Shown one piece after another: positions 7,355-15,621 of a DNA stretch of 45,887 nt (within the stretch, counting starts at the first letter, position 1; every line of letters starts with the position of its first letter). The notes beneath the pieces are model-generated. The model did not search any database. It was not told the origin of the DNA and worked only from the letters and a program-made list of their open reading frames with translations. This stretch comes from an uncultured Oscillospiraceae bacterium (GTDB lineage Bacteria > Bacillota > Clostridia > Oscillospirales > Acutalibacteraceae). The stretch covers positions 1 to 45,887 of the forward strand of contig CAJMBP010000002.1 of the NCBI GenBank assembly GCA_905211675.1. Reading direction: 5' to 3'. Both the position numbers and the translations under genes were made by a program.

Positions 7355-10225
7355 TTAAAAGTATTCGTTAATTTTACGCTCAATTTCACGGTCGGCAACC
7401 TTTGACCACTTGGTAACCGAGTCTTTAACCTTAGCGTCGTCTTCAAGAACTGCCCAGAATGCCTGGTCAATAGCACGCGTTACATCATAAGATCCGGGAA
7501 CTTCGCCGACTTCATTTACCTGTTTCCACTGTTCGTTTAGCACGGTGAGGTCGTTTTTGTCCCAAGCAAGTGAATTAAACGCCTCAACATTAGACACGGC
7601 TGTACGGCCTATCATGCCGAGCAATGACTGCAGGTTATTGTTATATCTTTTCTGAGTATCGGCAGAGGTCCACCATTTGAGGAACTCCCAAGCCTGTTCT
7701 TGTTTGTTCGACTTTTTAATAATTGCACAACCTGTGCCCGAACCTGCAACCGAACGGTTAATTGAGCCATCCTCTGCAACGGTGCCGGGCACTGTTGCAA
7801 TACTCCATCTGCCGCGAATTTCGGGGGCTGCCGAATAGAATTGCATATAGGTCGTGTACGGGGCAATGCCGAGAGGCATTACACCTACACGCAGTCTGTT
7901 ATAAAAATCGGCTTCTTTATAGAAACCATACTTAAGATAGAAATCAGTCCACATCTTAAATACATTAAGCGCCGATTTACTTGCTATTGCGGTGGCGTTT
8001 CTTTCTTCATTATATATCGAAAGACCGTTCTGCCACATAAGTGTAGGATACAAATGCAGGTTGCCTATACCCTGATTTACAACCGTAGAGGTTGTAATTT
8101 GAGTAAACGGAACATAAACATTCATATTGTTGCGCTGAATAATCGTAGCGCAGTGTAAAAATTCATCCCATGTTTTCGGAACTTCAAGACCAAGTTCCTC
8201 AAGCACATCTTTACGGTAGAACATTAACATAAAGTTTTGAGTATCGGGCAAAGCGTATGCGGCACCGTTATATGTATAGGGCACCTCAGCTCCGTCTTGA
8301 AAGCGTTCGAGCACTTGGTCGTAATCATCAAACTGTTTAAGATCGGCCAAAGCACCGCGAATGCCAAGGTTTACAGGCTCGGTACGCGCCATTTGAAGCG
8401 ACATATCGGGGTAATTGCCCGCCAATATACCGTTAATGAGTGACGCGTTAACTATTTCAACCTTGACGCTGATTCCGGTTTTAGGTGTAAACGAGTCTTC
8501 GATAAGCGAATTAAGCGCTGCGGCCTGATCCTGACCCCAGTTAACCCAAAGACGAATGGTGTTTTCGCTCTCTGCGTCAGCATCGGTAAGCGAATAATCG
8601 TTGCTGAAGGATGATACAAGACGAACCGTATCATAAGCAAGCTGCTCAAAGAAATTGGCATTATTGTTTACATAATTCTTACCGGCAGGTACAAACTGAA
8701 TTTGATCAACCGCGAGGGGCATACTTATCATATCGTAAAGCCATGAGCCGATAGATGTGTAGTTGGTATAATAGTCTTTTACATACTGTTGAGCGATATA
8801 AGGACTTTTTATCATATTGTCAATTACACGCTTCATATTTTTCATGGCGGAAACCGCCTGAGAAGCCTGACCATTATCGCCTGTCATTTCTTCCGAAAGC
8901 TTGCCTAATTTATTGCTGCAATCGGTTAGGGTGTCAAGAAAACCGGGAATTTGTTTGTCAAGGTCGTAGTCACGGCTTACATCGGGGTCTTCACTGGTAA
9001 TCATAACCATCTTTATGTATTCGTCGCCCAGAACATCAACTATCTTTGAAAGCTCGTAAAAATACTTAGACATATCGCCTACGGTTACTTCCAACGAAAC
9101 CGTGTGCGGACCCTCTTCAAGATAGAAATAATATGGTTCATTTTTTTCATCGGCAAAGTTGTAATACTTCCATGAAGTGTCGTACGGGAACTTAAGCGAC
9201 TTGGCCTCTTCAAAGGGAGTTTTACCGTCAATCTTAAGCCAACGCCAGCTTTCGCCATTTACAAGGTCACTCTGCTTATAACGCAAATTAAGGTAATAGT
9301 ATCCCGACTTTTCAACATTGAAATTCCAGGTAATTGTGCTGCCGGAATGTTGCCATGAAGTACCGCCTATATAGTTTATCTTGGTGAGATACTTATGGCT
9401 CGGCGTCATGCCCGCATTGCTGTTATTGGATTTAGGAATAATCGAGTTGGATGATTTTACATCAGCCGACTCACCTTCTATCGTAATAACATCGGCATCT
9501 AAAGATTTAACTTCGTAAGAGGATGTTGCTTCGGCATAGCTTTTAATTTCCTCGGGCTTGGTAAATGCAATGCTGTAAAAGATAATATCCTGCTCAGGAG
9601 AAACTACGGTAAGCGTATGTCTGCCGGCAGTAAGCGCAAATTCAAAGGGACCTACGGTTGCGCCCTCGCTGTCACGCGCCAAAGAGGAAATTTTGCCTCC
9701 GACTTCAACCTGCTCTTGAGCATATTCGTTGCCCTGTGCATCATTTCGCGGTTCTTCTTTAGCGTTTTTCCATAATCTTGAAAGGACAATATTTTCAGCC
9801 TCTTCAAAAGGGCATTTGCCATCAATTAAAATTGAAAATTCAGGGTTGATTCCGCTTTGACACGGCTCCCATACAAATTCAAGATTATAAAGGGCTGTTT
9901 GAGTCGCTTCAAATGACCAGGTTACATTGCCTTCACCAGAAGTCCACTTAAGCGAATTATTTTCGACGGCAACATCGGCACCGTCGGCAACGTACGCGCC
10001 AATCGGAATATTGACATCAGCCGCAGCATTGTCGGTTACAGCGTGATCTGCGGTGTACTCAACATAGTCAAAAAGCTCCGAATCAGAGCTTGCAACCGTT
10101 TTTGAATCAACAGAAACCTCACCTGCTGTGTCTGCGTACGCAGTTATTACTTGCAAGGAAAATCCAGAAAATAAAACAGATACCGCCAAAACAACTGACA
10201 GATACCTTGCAATTTTCTTGCTCAT
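7355..10225 (-). CDS. Extracellular solute-binding protein with two N-terminal carbohydrate-binding-like modules
   Basis: A 956-residue exported protein, about twice the length of a usual sugar-binding protein. Signal peptide: residues 1-31 (ends TAYA). Two homologous beta-rich modules follow. The first is at ~45-225 with IDGKCPFEEA at 134-143; the second is at ~245-395 with IDGKTPFEEA at 332-341. Each also contains a W-F/W-N strand and an 'AGRHTL/EGPHTV' strand typical of CBM6/CBM35-like folds. A helical stretch at ~410-555 joins them to the C-terminal family-1 solute-binding domain (~560-956, starting NTIRLWVNWGQDQ). It is the first gene of the ABC operon, with a consensus promoter about 150 nt upstream. 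No lipobox is seen, so attachment to the cell may depend on the extra modules or the permeases. The substrate is unknown. Confidence 0.9.
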   Translation of the reverse strand: MSKKIARYLSVVLAVSVLFSGFSLQVITAYADTAGEVSVDSKTVASSDSELFDYVEYTADHAVTDNAAADVNIPIGAYVADGADVAVENNSLKWTSGEGNVTWSFEATQTALYNLEFVWEPCQSGINPEFSILIDGKCPFEEAENIVLSRLWKNAKEEPRNDAQGNEYAQEQVEVGGKISSLARDSEGATVGPFEFALTAGRHTLTVVSPEQDIIFYSIAFTKPEEIKSYAEATSSYEVKSLDADVITIEGESADVKSSNSIIPKSNNSNAGMTPSHKYLTKINYIGGTSWQHSGSTITWNFNVEKSGYYYLNLRYKQSDLVNGESWRWLKIDGKTPFEEAKSLKFPYDTSWKYYNFADEKNEPYYFYLEEGPHTVSLEVTVGDMSKYFYELSKIVDVLGDEYIKMVMITSEDPDVSRDYDLDKQIPGFLDTLTDCSNKLGKLSEEMTGDNGQASQAVSAMKNMKRVIDNMIKSPYIAQQYVKDYYTNYTSIGSWLYDMISMPLAVDQIQFVPAGKNYVNNNANFFEQLAYDTVRLVSSFSNDYSLTDADAESENTIRLWVNWGQDQAAALNSLIEDSFTPKTGISVKVEIVNASLINGILAGNYPDMSLQMARTEPVNLGIRGALADLKQFDDYDQVLERFQDGAEVPYTYNGAAYALPDTQNFMLMFYRKDVLEELGLEVPKTWDEFLHCATIIQRNNMNVYVPFTQITTSTVVNQGIGNLHLYPTLMWQNGLSIYNEERNATAIASKSALNVFKMWTDFYLKYGFYKEADFYNRLRVGVMPLGIAPYTTYMQFYSAAPEIRGRWSIATVPGTVAEDGSINRSVAGSGTGCAIIKKSNKQEQAWEFLKWWTSADTQKRYNNNLQSLLGMIGRTAVSNVEAFNSLAWDKNDLTVLNEQWKQVNEVGEVPGSYDVTRAIDQAFWAVLEDDAKVKDSVTKWSKVADREIERKINEYF

Positions 10226-10383
10226 AATAATTTCATCCTCTCTGTTTTTATTTTAAATCGAATTCTGAAATCGACTGAAATTAACCGTTTTTTCTAAGCA
10301 ATTAACGAAAAATCAGAGTTTTTTCAAAAATCATTTTTACGCATATAGCAAGATTACCCAACATTGCATATAAACGTGAATAT

Positions 10384-10412
10384 ATTATACAGTAATTTGT
10401 ATACTATGTCAA
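10384..10412 (-). promoter_or_regulatory. Sigma-A promoter of the ABC importer operon, with overlapping inverted repeat
   Basis: On the minus strand TTGACA (10412-10407), a 17-bp spacer and TATAAT (10389-10384) match the consensus perfectly. An inverted repeat, TATACA-N6-TGTATA (10386-10403), covers the spacer and part of the -10, so a repressor could block it. The whole 373-bp gap 10226-10598 holds this promoter, an AT-rich leader of about 150 nt in which I see no strong structure, and the tuf terminator. Confidence 0.8.
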
Positions 10413-10534
10413 TATAAAATATATATATTTTGCACATAAAATTTATATTTTTTGTGATATTTAAACTAAAACAATCATTTTATATGTCAAATTTTCCCGT
10501 CGAAAAAAGTGAAATTTTAACATATCTGAAAAAA

Positions 10535-10572
10535 TGAAAAAAGTCCAAAGCTTTTTTTACAAAGCCTTGGAC
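10535..10572 (-). terminator. Rho-independent terminator of the str operon (after tuf)
   Basis: Arms at 10572-10563 and 10552-10543 form a 10-bp stem (GTCCAAGGCT with AGCTTTGGAC, one G-U pair). On the minus strand this is followed by a T-rich run. It lies 26 bp past the tuf stop codon. Confidence 0.88.
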
Positions 10573-10598
10573 TTAAACTTCAGTTTATCAACGGCAAA

Positions 10599-11801
10599 TT
10601 AACCGTTAATCTTTGTAACAACGCCTGAACCTACGGTACGTCCGCCTTCACGGATAGCGAAACGAAGGCCTTCTTCAATAGCGATAGGAGTGATGAGTTC
10701 AACATCCATCTCTACATTATCGCCGGGCATGCACATTTCAGTGCCTGCGGGAAGAGATACAACGCCGGTAACGTCGGTAGTTCTGAAATAGAACTGAGGA
10801 CGGTAGTTGTTGAAGAAAGGAGTATGACGACCGCCTTCTTCTTTGGTCAAAACGTAAACCTGACCATGGAACTTAGTGTGAGGATTGATTGAGCCGGGTT
10901 TGCAGAGAACCTGACCGCGTTCAACTTCATCACGGCCTACGCCACGGAGAAGTGCGCCAACGTTATCGCCTGCTTCACAGTAATCAAGAGTTTTACGGAA
11001 CATTTCCATTGAAGTAACAACTGTCTTAGCGCGTTCTTCGGTAAGACCGATAATTTCTACTTCATCGCCTGCATTAAGCTTACCGCGTTCAACACGGCCG
11101 GTAGCAACGGTACCACGGCCAGAAATGGTCATAACATCCTCGATAGGCATAAGGAAGGGCATATCTGCCTTACGGTCAGGAGTAGGAATATAGTTATCAA
11201 CAGCATCCATAAGTTCCTTAATAGGAGCATACTCGGGGGCTTCGGGATCGTTAGAAGTGCATTCAAGAGCAACAAGAGCAGAACCCTTGATGATAGGAGT
11301 ATCATCACCGGGGAATTCATACTTATCAAGTGTCTCGCGAATTTCCATCTCAACGAGTTCGAGGAGTTCTTCGTCATCAACCTGATCGCACTTGTTCATG
11401 AATACAACGATTGACGGAACGCCAACCTGACGAGCGAGAAGAAGATGCTCTTTAGTCTGAGCCATAGGACCGTCGGTAGCAGCTATAACAAGGATAGCAC
11501 CGTCCATCTGAGCAGCACCGGTGATCATGTTCTTAACATAGTCAGCGTGTCCGGGGCAGTCAACGTGAGCATAGTGACGTGCGTCGGTTTCATACTCAAC
11601 GTGTGCTGTGTTGATTGTGATACCGCGTTCTCTTTCTTCAGGAGCCTTATCGATGTTTGCATAGTCTTCAAACTGTGCCTGACCCTTAAGAGAAAGATAC
11701 TTGGTGATTGCTGCGGTAAGAGTGGTCTTACCATGGTCAACGTGACCGATTGTACCGATGTTAACATGCGGCTTGTTACGTTCAAATTTTGCCTTTGCCA
11801 T
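10599..11801 (-). CDS. tuf: Translation elongation factor EF-Tu
   Basis: A 400-residue GTPase that delivers aminoacyl-tRNA to the ribosome; the length is normal for the family. G1 is GHVDHGKT at 19-26, the DCPGH motif is at ~81-85 and NKCD is near 136; domains 2 and 3 are complete to the C-terminus (VGSGVVTKI). The ATG is preceded by AAGGAGG. It is the last gene of rpsL-rpsG-fusA-tuf. A 99-bp gap with its own promoter separates it from fusA, as expected for a protein needed in excess over EF-G. Confidence 0.99.
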   Translation of the reverse strand: MAKAKFERNKPHVNIGTIGHVDHGKTTLTAAITKYLSLKGQAQFEDYANIDKAPEERERGITINTAHVEYETDARHYAHVDCPGHADYVKNMITGAAQMDGAILVIAATDGPMAQTKEHLLLARQVGVPSIVVFMNKCDQVDDEELLELVEMEIRETLDKYEFPGDDTPIIKGSALVALECTSNDPEAPEYAPIKELMDAVDNYIPTPDRKADMPFLMPIEDVMTISGRGTVATGRVERGKLNAGDEVEIIGLTEERAKTVVTSMEMFRKTLDYCEAGDNVGALLRGVGRDEVERGQVLCKPGSINPHTKFHGQVYVLTKEEGGRHTPFFNNYRPQFYFRTTDVTGVVSLPAGTEMCMPGDNVEMDVELITPIAIEEGLRFAIREGGRTVGSGVVTKING

Positions 11802-11847
11802 TTGAATTTTCCTCCTTAAAACATTAAGTGTTTGTTTATTTAATTAT

Positions 11848-11876
11848 AGTTTACCAAATAAAGCTTAAAATTTCAA
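11848..11876 (-). promoter_or_regulatory. Internal promoter for tuf
   Basis: In the fusA-tuf gap the minus strand reads TTGAAA (11876-11871), 17 bp, TAAACT (11853-11848). Both hexamers are close to consensus, and the expected start lies about 40 nt before the tuf ribosome site. Confidence 0.6.
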
Positions 11877-11900
11877 GCATTATTTAAAAGTTTGAAAAGA

Positions 11901-13982
11901 TTAGTTGTTCTTTGTTCTGTTAGAGATAATCTTTTCAGCAATGCTCTTCGGAACTTCCTTATAACCGTCGGGTTCCATTACATACTGACCGCGTCCCTGA
12001 GTTTTAGAACGAAGGTCGGTAGCGTAACCGAACATATCGCCGAGAGGTACGCGCGCATTAATCTGCTTAAGACCGCTGCGTTCTTCAAAGCCCTGTATTT
12101 CGCCGCGGCGTGAGTTAAGGTCGCCGATAACATCGCCCATATACTCTTCAGGAACAATAACCGAAACCTTCATTATAGGTTCAAGAAGAACAGGGTCGGC
12201 AATACGGCAAGCTTCTTTAAATGCCATAGAACCTGCAATCTTAAATGCCATTTCGGAAGAGTCAACTTCGTGGTAAGAACCGTCATAAAGAGTTACCTTA
12301 ACATCAACTACCGGATAGCCTGCAAGAACACCTGCGTGTAATGCGCCTTGAATACCTTGGTCAACCGCAGGAATGTATTCCTTCGGAACAGTACCGCCTG
12401 TAACGGCGTTAATGAATTCATATCCCTTACCTGTTTCGTTAGGCTCGAGAATAATCTTAACATGACCGTACTGACCCGAACCGCCTGACTGGCGCTTGTA
12501 CTTAGTCTCGTGGTCAACCTTCTTGCGAATGCTTTCTTTATAAGCAACCTGAGGTGCGCCTACATTTGCTTCAACCTTAAATTCACGGAGCAAACGGTCA
12601 ACAATGATTTCAAGGTGAAGCTCACCCATACCTGCAATAATTGTCTGACCGGTTTCTTCATCGGTGTAGCACTTAAAGGTCGGGTCTTCTTCGGCAAGCT
12701 TTGAAAGCGCAATGCCCATTTTCTCCTGACCTGCTTTGGTTTTAGGCTCAATGGCCACACGGATAACAGGCTCGGGGAAGTTCATTGACTCAAGAATAAT
12801 CGGATGCTTTTCATCGCAAAGAGTGTCGCCGGTTGTAGTGTTTTTAAGACCGACAGCCGCTGCTATATCACCTGCGTAGCAGGTTTCAAGATCTTCACGG
12901 TGGTTGGCGTGCATCTGTAAAATACGACCCATTCTTTCGCGGTTTTGCTTAACTGTGTTGTAAACTCCCGCGCCGGCATCTACTGTACCGGAATATACGC
13001 GGAAATAGCAAATCTTACCGACAAACGGGTCGGTGGCAATCTTAAATGCAAGGGCTGCAAAAGGCTCGGTGTCAGAAGAAATTCTTTGCTCTTCTTCGCC
13101 GGTATCGGGATTAACACCCTTTATTGCTTCTACGTCGGTAGGAGCCGGCATATAATCAACAATGGCGTCAAGAAGCGGCTGAACACCCTTGTTGCGGTAA
13201 GATGTACCGCAGCAGATAGGAACCATTTCGTTGGCTATTGTAGCCTTACGGATAATGGCCTTCATTTGCTCAACCGTGGGTTCTTCACCCTCAAAGTATT
13301 TTTCCATCAGTTCGTCGTCCATTTCAACAATAGACTCAATCAAAGCGGTACGATACTTTGCGGCAAGCTCTTTCATATCGTCGGGGATGGGCTCGTGGCG
13401 AACATCCTTACCGAGATCGTCATAATAAATTTCGGCATCGTTGTTTACGAGGTCAACGATACCTCTGAATGTGTCCTCACTGCCGATAGGAAGCTGAATC
13501 GGAACTGCATTGCAGTTGAAGCGTTCTTTAACCATATCAAGCACGTGATAAAAATCGGCACCCATAATGTCCATTTTATTAACATAGATCATGCGGGGTA
13601 CTTTATATTCGTCAGCCTGATGCCAAACGGTTTCAGACTGAGGCTCAACACCGCCCTTTGCGCAAAGCACGGTTACAGAACCGTCAAGCACACGCAGCGA
13701 ACGCTGAACTTCAACCGTAAAGTCAACGTGTCCGGGGGTGTCGATAATATTGATACGATGGTCTTTCCAGAAACATGTGGTAGCAGCAGAAGTAATGGTA
13801 ATACCACGCTCCTGCTCCTGAGCCATCCAGTCCATGGTAGCGCCGCCGTCGTGAGTTTCACCCATCTTACGGTTTACACCGGTGTAGAAAAGGATACGCT
13901 CGGTGGTAGTAGTTTTACCGGCGTCGATATGAGCCATAATACCAATATTTCTTGTCATTTCAAGAGATACTTTTCTTGGCAT
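11901..13982 (-). CDS. fusA: Translation elongation factor EF-G
   Basis: A 693-residue ribosomal translocase GTPase. G1 is AHIDAGKT at 17-24, followed by the G2 and G3 region (RGITITSAATT; DTPGHVDF) and NKMD near 138; domains II-V follow, with the domain IV stretch KRQSGGSGQYGHV near 505. The start is put at ATG 13982 (MPRKVSLEM) because GGAGG lies 6 nt before it and itself overlaps the longer ATG at 13994, which has no ribosome site of its own. It follows rpsG by 38 bp and precedes tuf. A small GC-rich hairpin sits just upstream of its ribosome site. Confidence 0.98.
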   Translation of the reverse strand: MPRKVSLEMTRNIGIMAHIDAGKTTTTERILFYTGVNRKMGETHDGGATMDWMAQEQERGITITSAATTCFWKDHRINIIDTPGHVDFTVEVQRSLRVLDGSVTVLCAKGGVEPQSETVWHQADEYKVPRMIYVNKMDIMGADFYHVLDMVKERFNCNAVPIQLPIGSEDTFRGIVDLVNNDAEIYYDDLGKDVRHEPIPDDMKELAAKYRTALIESIVEMDDELMEKYFEGEEPTVEQMKAIIRKATIANEMVPICCGTSYRNKGVQPLLDAIVDYMPAPTDVEAIKGVNPDTGEEEQRISSDTEPFAALAFKIATDPFVGKICYFRVYSGTVDAGAGVYNTVKQNRERMGRILQMHANHREDLETCYAGDIAAAVGLKNTTTGDTLCDEKHPIILESMNFPEPVIRVAIEPKTKAGQEKMGIALSKLAEEDPTFKCYTDEETGQTIIAGMGELHLEIIVDRLLREFKVEANVGAPQVAYKESIRKKVDHETKYKRQSGGSGQYGHVKIILEPNETGKGYEFINAVTGGTVPKEYIPAVDQGIQGALHAGVLAGYPVVDVKVTLYDGSYHEVDSSEMAFKIAGSMAFKEACRIADPVLLEPIMKVSVIVPEEYMGDVIGDLNSRRGEIQGFEERSGLKQINARVPLGDMFGYATDLRSKTQGRGQYVMEPDGYKEVPKSIAEKIISNRTKNN

Positions 13983-13994
13983 TTTAACCTCCAT

Positions 13995-14009
13995 CCGCGT
14001 TTTACGCGG
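13995..14009 (-). other. Small hairpin just upstream of the fusA ribosome site
   Basis: CCGCGT-AAA-ACGCGG on the minus strand gives a perfect 6-bp stem with a 3-nt loop. It ends 2-3 nt before the GGAGG of fusA, inside the 38-bp rpsG-fusA spacer. There is no T-run, so it is not a terminator. It could affect fusA translation or processing of the str transcript. Confidence 0.4.
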
Positions 14010-14020
14010 TATTTAACAAA

Positions 14021-14491
14021 TTACCATCTGTAATGAGCAAAAGCTTTGTTTGCTTCTGCTGTTCTGTGCATTTCTTCGCGTCTCTTAACGGCGTTACCCA
14101 AGCCGTTTGTAGCATCCATAATTTCGGCTGCAAGACGCTCTTTCATTGTACGCTCCGAACGCTGACGGCTGAACATTGTAAGCCATCTGAGCGCCAAAGT
14201 CTGCTTTCTTTCAGGACGAACCTCGAACGGAACCTGATAGGTTGCACCGCCCTTACGAACCGCCTTACATTCGAGCTGAGGCATAATGTTTTCCATAGCA
14301 GCATCGAATACTTCGAGCGGGTCCTTACCTGTTTTTTCACTGATAATGTCAAATGCACCGTAAACTATCTTCTGGGCTACGCCCTTTTTACCGTCAAGCA
14401 TAATGTTGTTGATAAGGCGTGTAACCTTTTTTGAATTGTAGATAGGATCGGGCAAAACATCACGTTTTGCAATAAAGCCTCTTCTTGGCAT
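14021..14491 (-). CDS. rpsG: 30S ribosomal protein S7
   Basis: A 156-residue 16S rRNA 3'-domain organiser of normal length, from MPRRGFIAKRDVLPDP to AHYRW. The start at ATG 14491 is supported by AAGGAGGG 7 nt upstream; the ATG at 14509 overlaps that ribosome site and would add six non-conserved residues. In E. coli S7 binds the rpsL-rpsG spacer to repress translation. Here that spacer is 130 bp and contains stem-forming segments (14561-14584), so similar feedback is possible but not shown. Confidence 0.98.
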   Translation of the reverse strand: MPRRGFIAKRDVLPDPIYNSKKVTRLINNIMLDGKKGVAQKIVYGAFDIISEKTGKDPLEVFDAAMENIMPQLECKAVRKGGATYQVPFEVRPERKQTLALRWLTMFSRQRSERTMKERLAAEIMDATNGLGNAVKRREEMHRTAEANKAFAHYRW

Positions 14492-14560
14492 TGTACTTCC
14501 CTCCTTCATAGGAATGATATCATAGGTACTCGAGTTGACAAATTCCCGTTACACCAAGCA

Positions 14561-14584
14561 AGACTTTTAATATATATAAAGTCT
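14561..14584 (-). other. Stem-loop in the rpsL-rpsG spacer
   Basis: AGACTTT and AAAGTCT arms (7 bp) enclose a 10-nt AT loop. It has no T-run and lies between S12 and S7. It may be a processing or S7-feedback element; a chance AT-rich hairpin cannot be excluded. Confidence 0.35.
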
Positions 14585-14621
14585 GCCGGTTTGACAGCAG
14601 AGATTGTCTGTTCTCTAAAAA

Positions 14622-15044
14622 TTACTTCGCACCTGCTTTAGGACGCTTTGCGCCGTACTTTGAACGGCTTTGCATTCTGTTTGCAACACCCTGTGTATCA
14701 AGGGTTCCTCTGATGATTTGGTAACGAACACCAGGTAAATCCTTTACACGGCCGCCACGAATAAGAACAACGGAGTGTTCCTGCAGGTTGTGGCCGATAC
14801 CGGGAATGTAGGCCGAAACTTCGATGCCGTTTGAAAGACGTACTCTGGCAATTTTACGAAGAGCAGAGTTAGGCTTTTTAGGTGTAGAAGTCTTAACAGC
14901 TGTGCATACGCCGCGCTTTTGGGGTGAATCGTTGTCGGTAAGGTTGCGCTTCATAGAGTTGTAACCCTTTAAAAGAGCAGGAGCCTTAGCCTTTTTCTCA
15001 ACGGTTTCACGACCGCTACGAACTAATTGGTTAAAGGTAGGCAC
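14622..15044 (-). CDS. rpsL: 30S ribosomal protein S12
   Basis: A 140-residue decoding-centre protein and the first gene of the str operon. The conserved TPKKPNSALRK segment lies at 54-64, with both lysines of the streptomycin-resistance site unmutated. The PGIGHNLQEH loop is near 81. It is about 16 residues longer than E. coli S12, the excess lying near residues 15-40 and typical of many Firmicutes. The start codon is GTG at 15044, with AAAGGAG about 11 nt upstream. Confidence 0.98.
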   Translation of the reverse strand: MPTFNQLVRSGRETVEKKAKAPALLKGYNSMKRNLTDNDSPQKRGVCTAVKTSTPKKPNSALRKIARVRLSNGIEVSAYIPGIGHNLQEHSVVLIRGGRVKDLPGVRYQIIRGTLDTQGVANRMQSRSKYGAKRPKAGAK

Positions 15045-15111
15045 TATTCACTATCTCCTTTCTCAGAAAATCAGACATAACGAAACTACGCATAATTTCG
15101 CACGCTAAAAT

Positions 15112-15140
15112 ATAATAACACCAACAATAGCGTTTGTCAA
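15112..15140 (-). promoter_or_regulatory. str operon promoter
   Basis: Minus-strand TTGACA (15140-15135), 17-bp spacer, TATTAT (15117-15112). The predicted leader of about 60 nt contains a short CGAAA/TTTCG hairpin. Confidence 0.82.
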
Positions 15141-15159
15141 CAAAAATTTTAAACAAACA

Positions 15160-15621
15160 TTACTGATTTTCACTGCTTGTTTGCTTATTCTTTTTTATGT
15201 TTTCAACAGTAATCATTATCGCCCAAACAACGCAGGCGCCCGCCGCTATGGCAAGAGCATACTGCAATGTAAGCATTGAAAAGTATTTTGCCTTTTCCCA
15301 ATCGCGTATAACGGCATTACTGCATGCATAGTAAAGTGAACCCCCGGGAACAAGCGGAATAACCGATGTTATAAAAAATAAGGTTGAAGGGGCCTTTTTT
15401 AATCTTGCGGTAACTTCACTGTAAAGCGCGCAAAAAGCCGAAGCGGCAAGACAAGCTAAAAATATACTGCCAAAAATTAACAGTCCCACCTGATAAAGCG
15501 CGCAACAGATAAGCCCGCCCAATGCCGCATTCAAAAGATATTTCTTTTTAAGTCCGAACAACAGCGCAAAACCAAGCGAACCCAACATCCCGGTTAAAAG
15601 TTGAATGATTATATCTTTCAC
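15160..15621 (-). CDS. ThrE-family threonine/serine exporter, small membrane subunit
   Basis: A 153-residue protein made almost entirely of about four to five membrane helices. It matches the C-terminal half of ThrE (the DUF3815 type), including the VPGGSLYYACSN segment near 105. Start: GTG 15621, giving VKDIIIQLL, with AGGGGG 8 nt upstream; this overlaps the stop of the partner gene by 4 nt (GTGA). The longer reading to 15684 would run inside the partner's coding region without a ribosome site. Together with the next gene it should make one exporter in the cytoplasmic membrane, an arrangement common in Firmicutes. The substrate is assumed from family (threonine, serine) and not visible here. 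Confidence 0.85.
   Translation of the reverse strand: MKDIIIQLLTGMLGSLGFALLFGLKKKYLLNAALGGLICCALYQVGLLIFGSIFLACLAASAFCALYSEVTARLKKAPSTLFFITSVIPLVPGGSLYYACSNAVIRDWEKAKYFSMLTLQYALAIAAGACVVWAIMITVENIKKNKQTSSENQ

Noticed and set aside
12945..14033. Long 362-codon open frame on the plus strand opposite fusA
   Set aside because: It is antisense to the highly conserved EF-G gene, has no ribosome site, and its protein is low in recognisable motifs. It is a codon-bias shadow.
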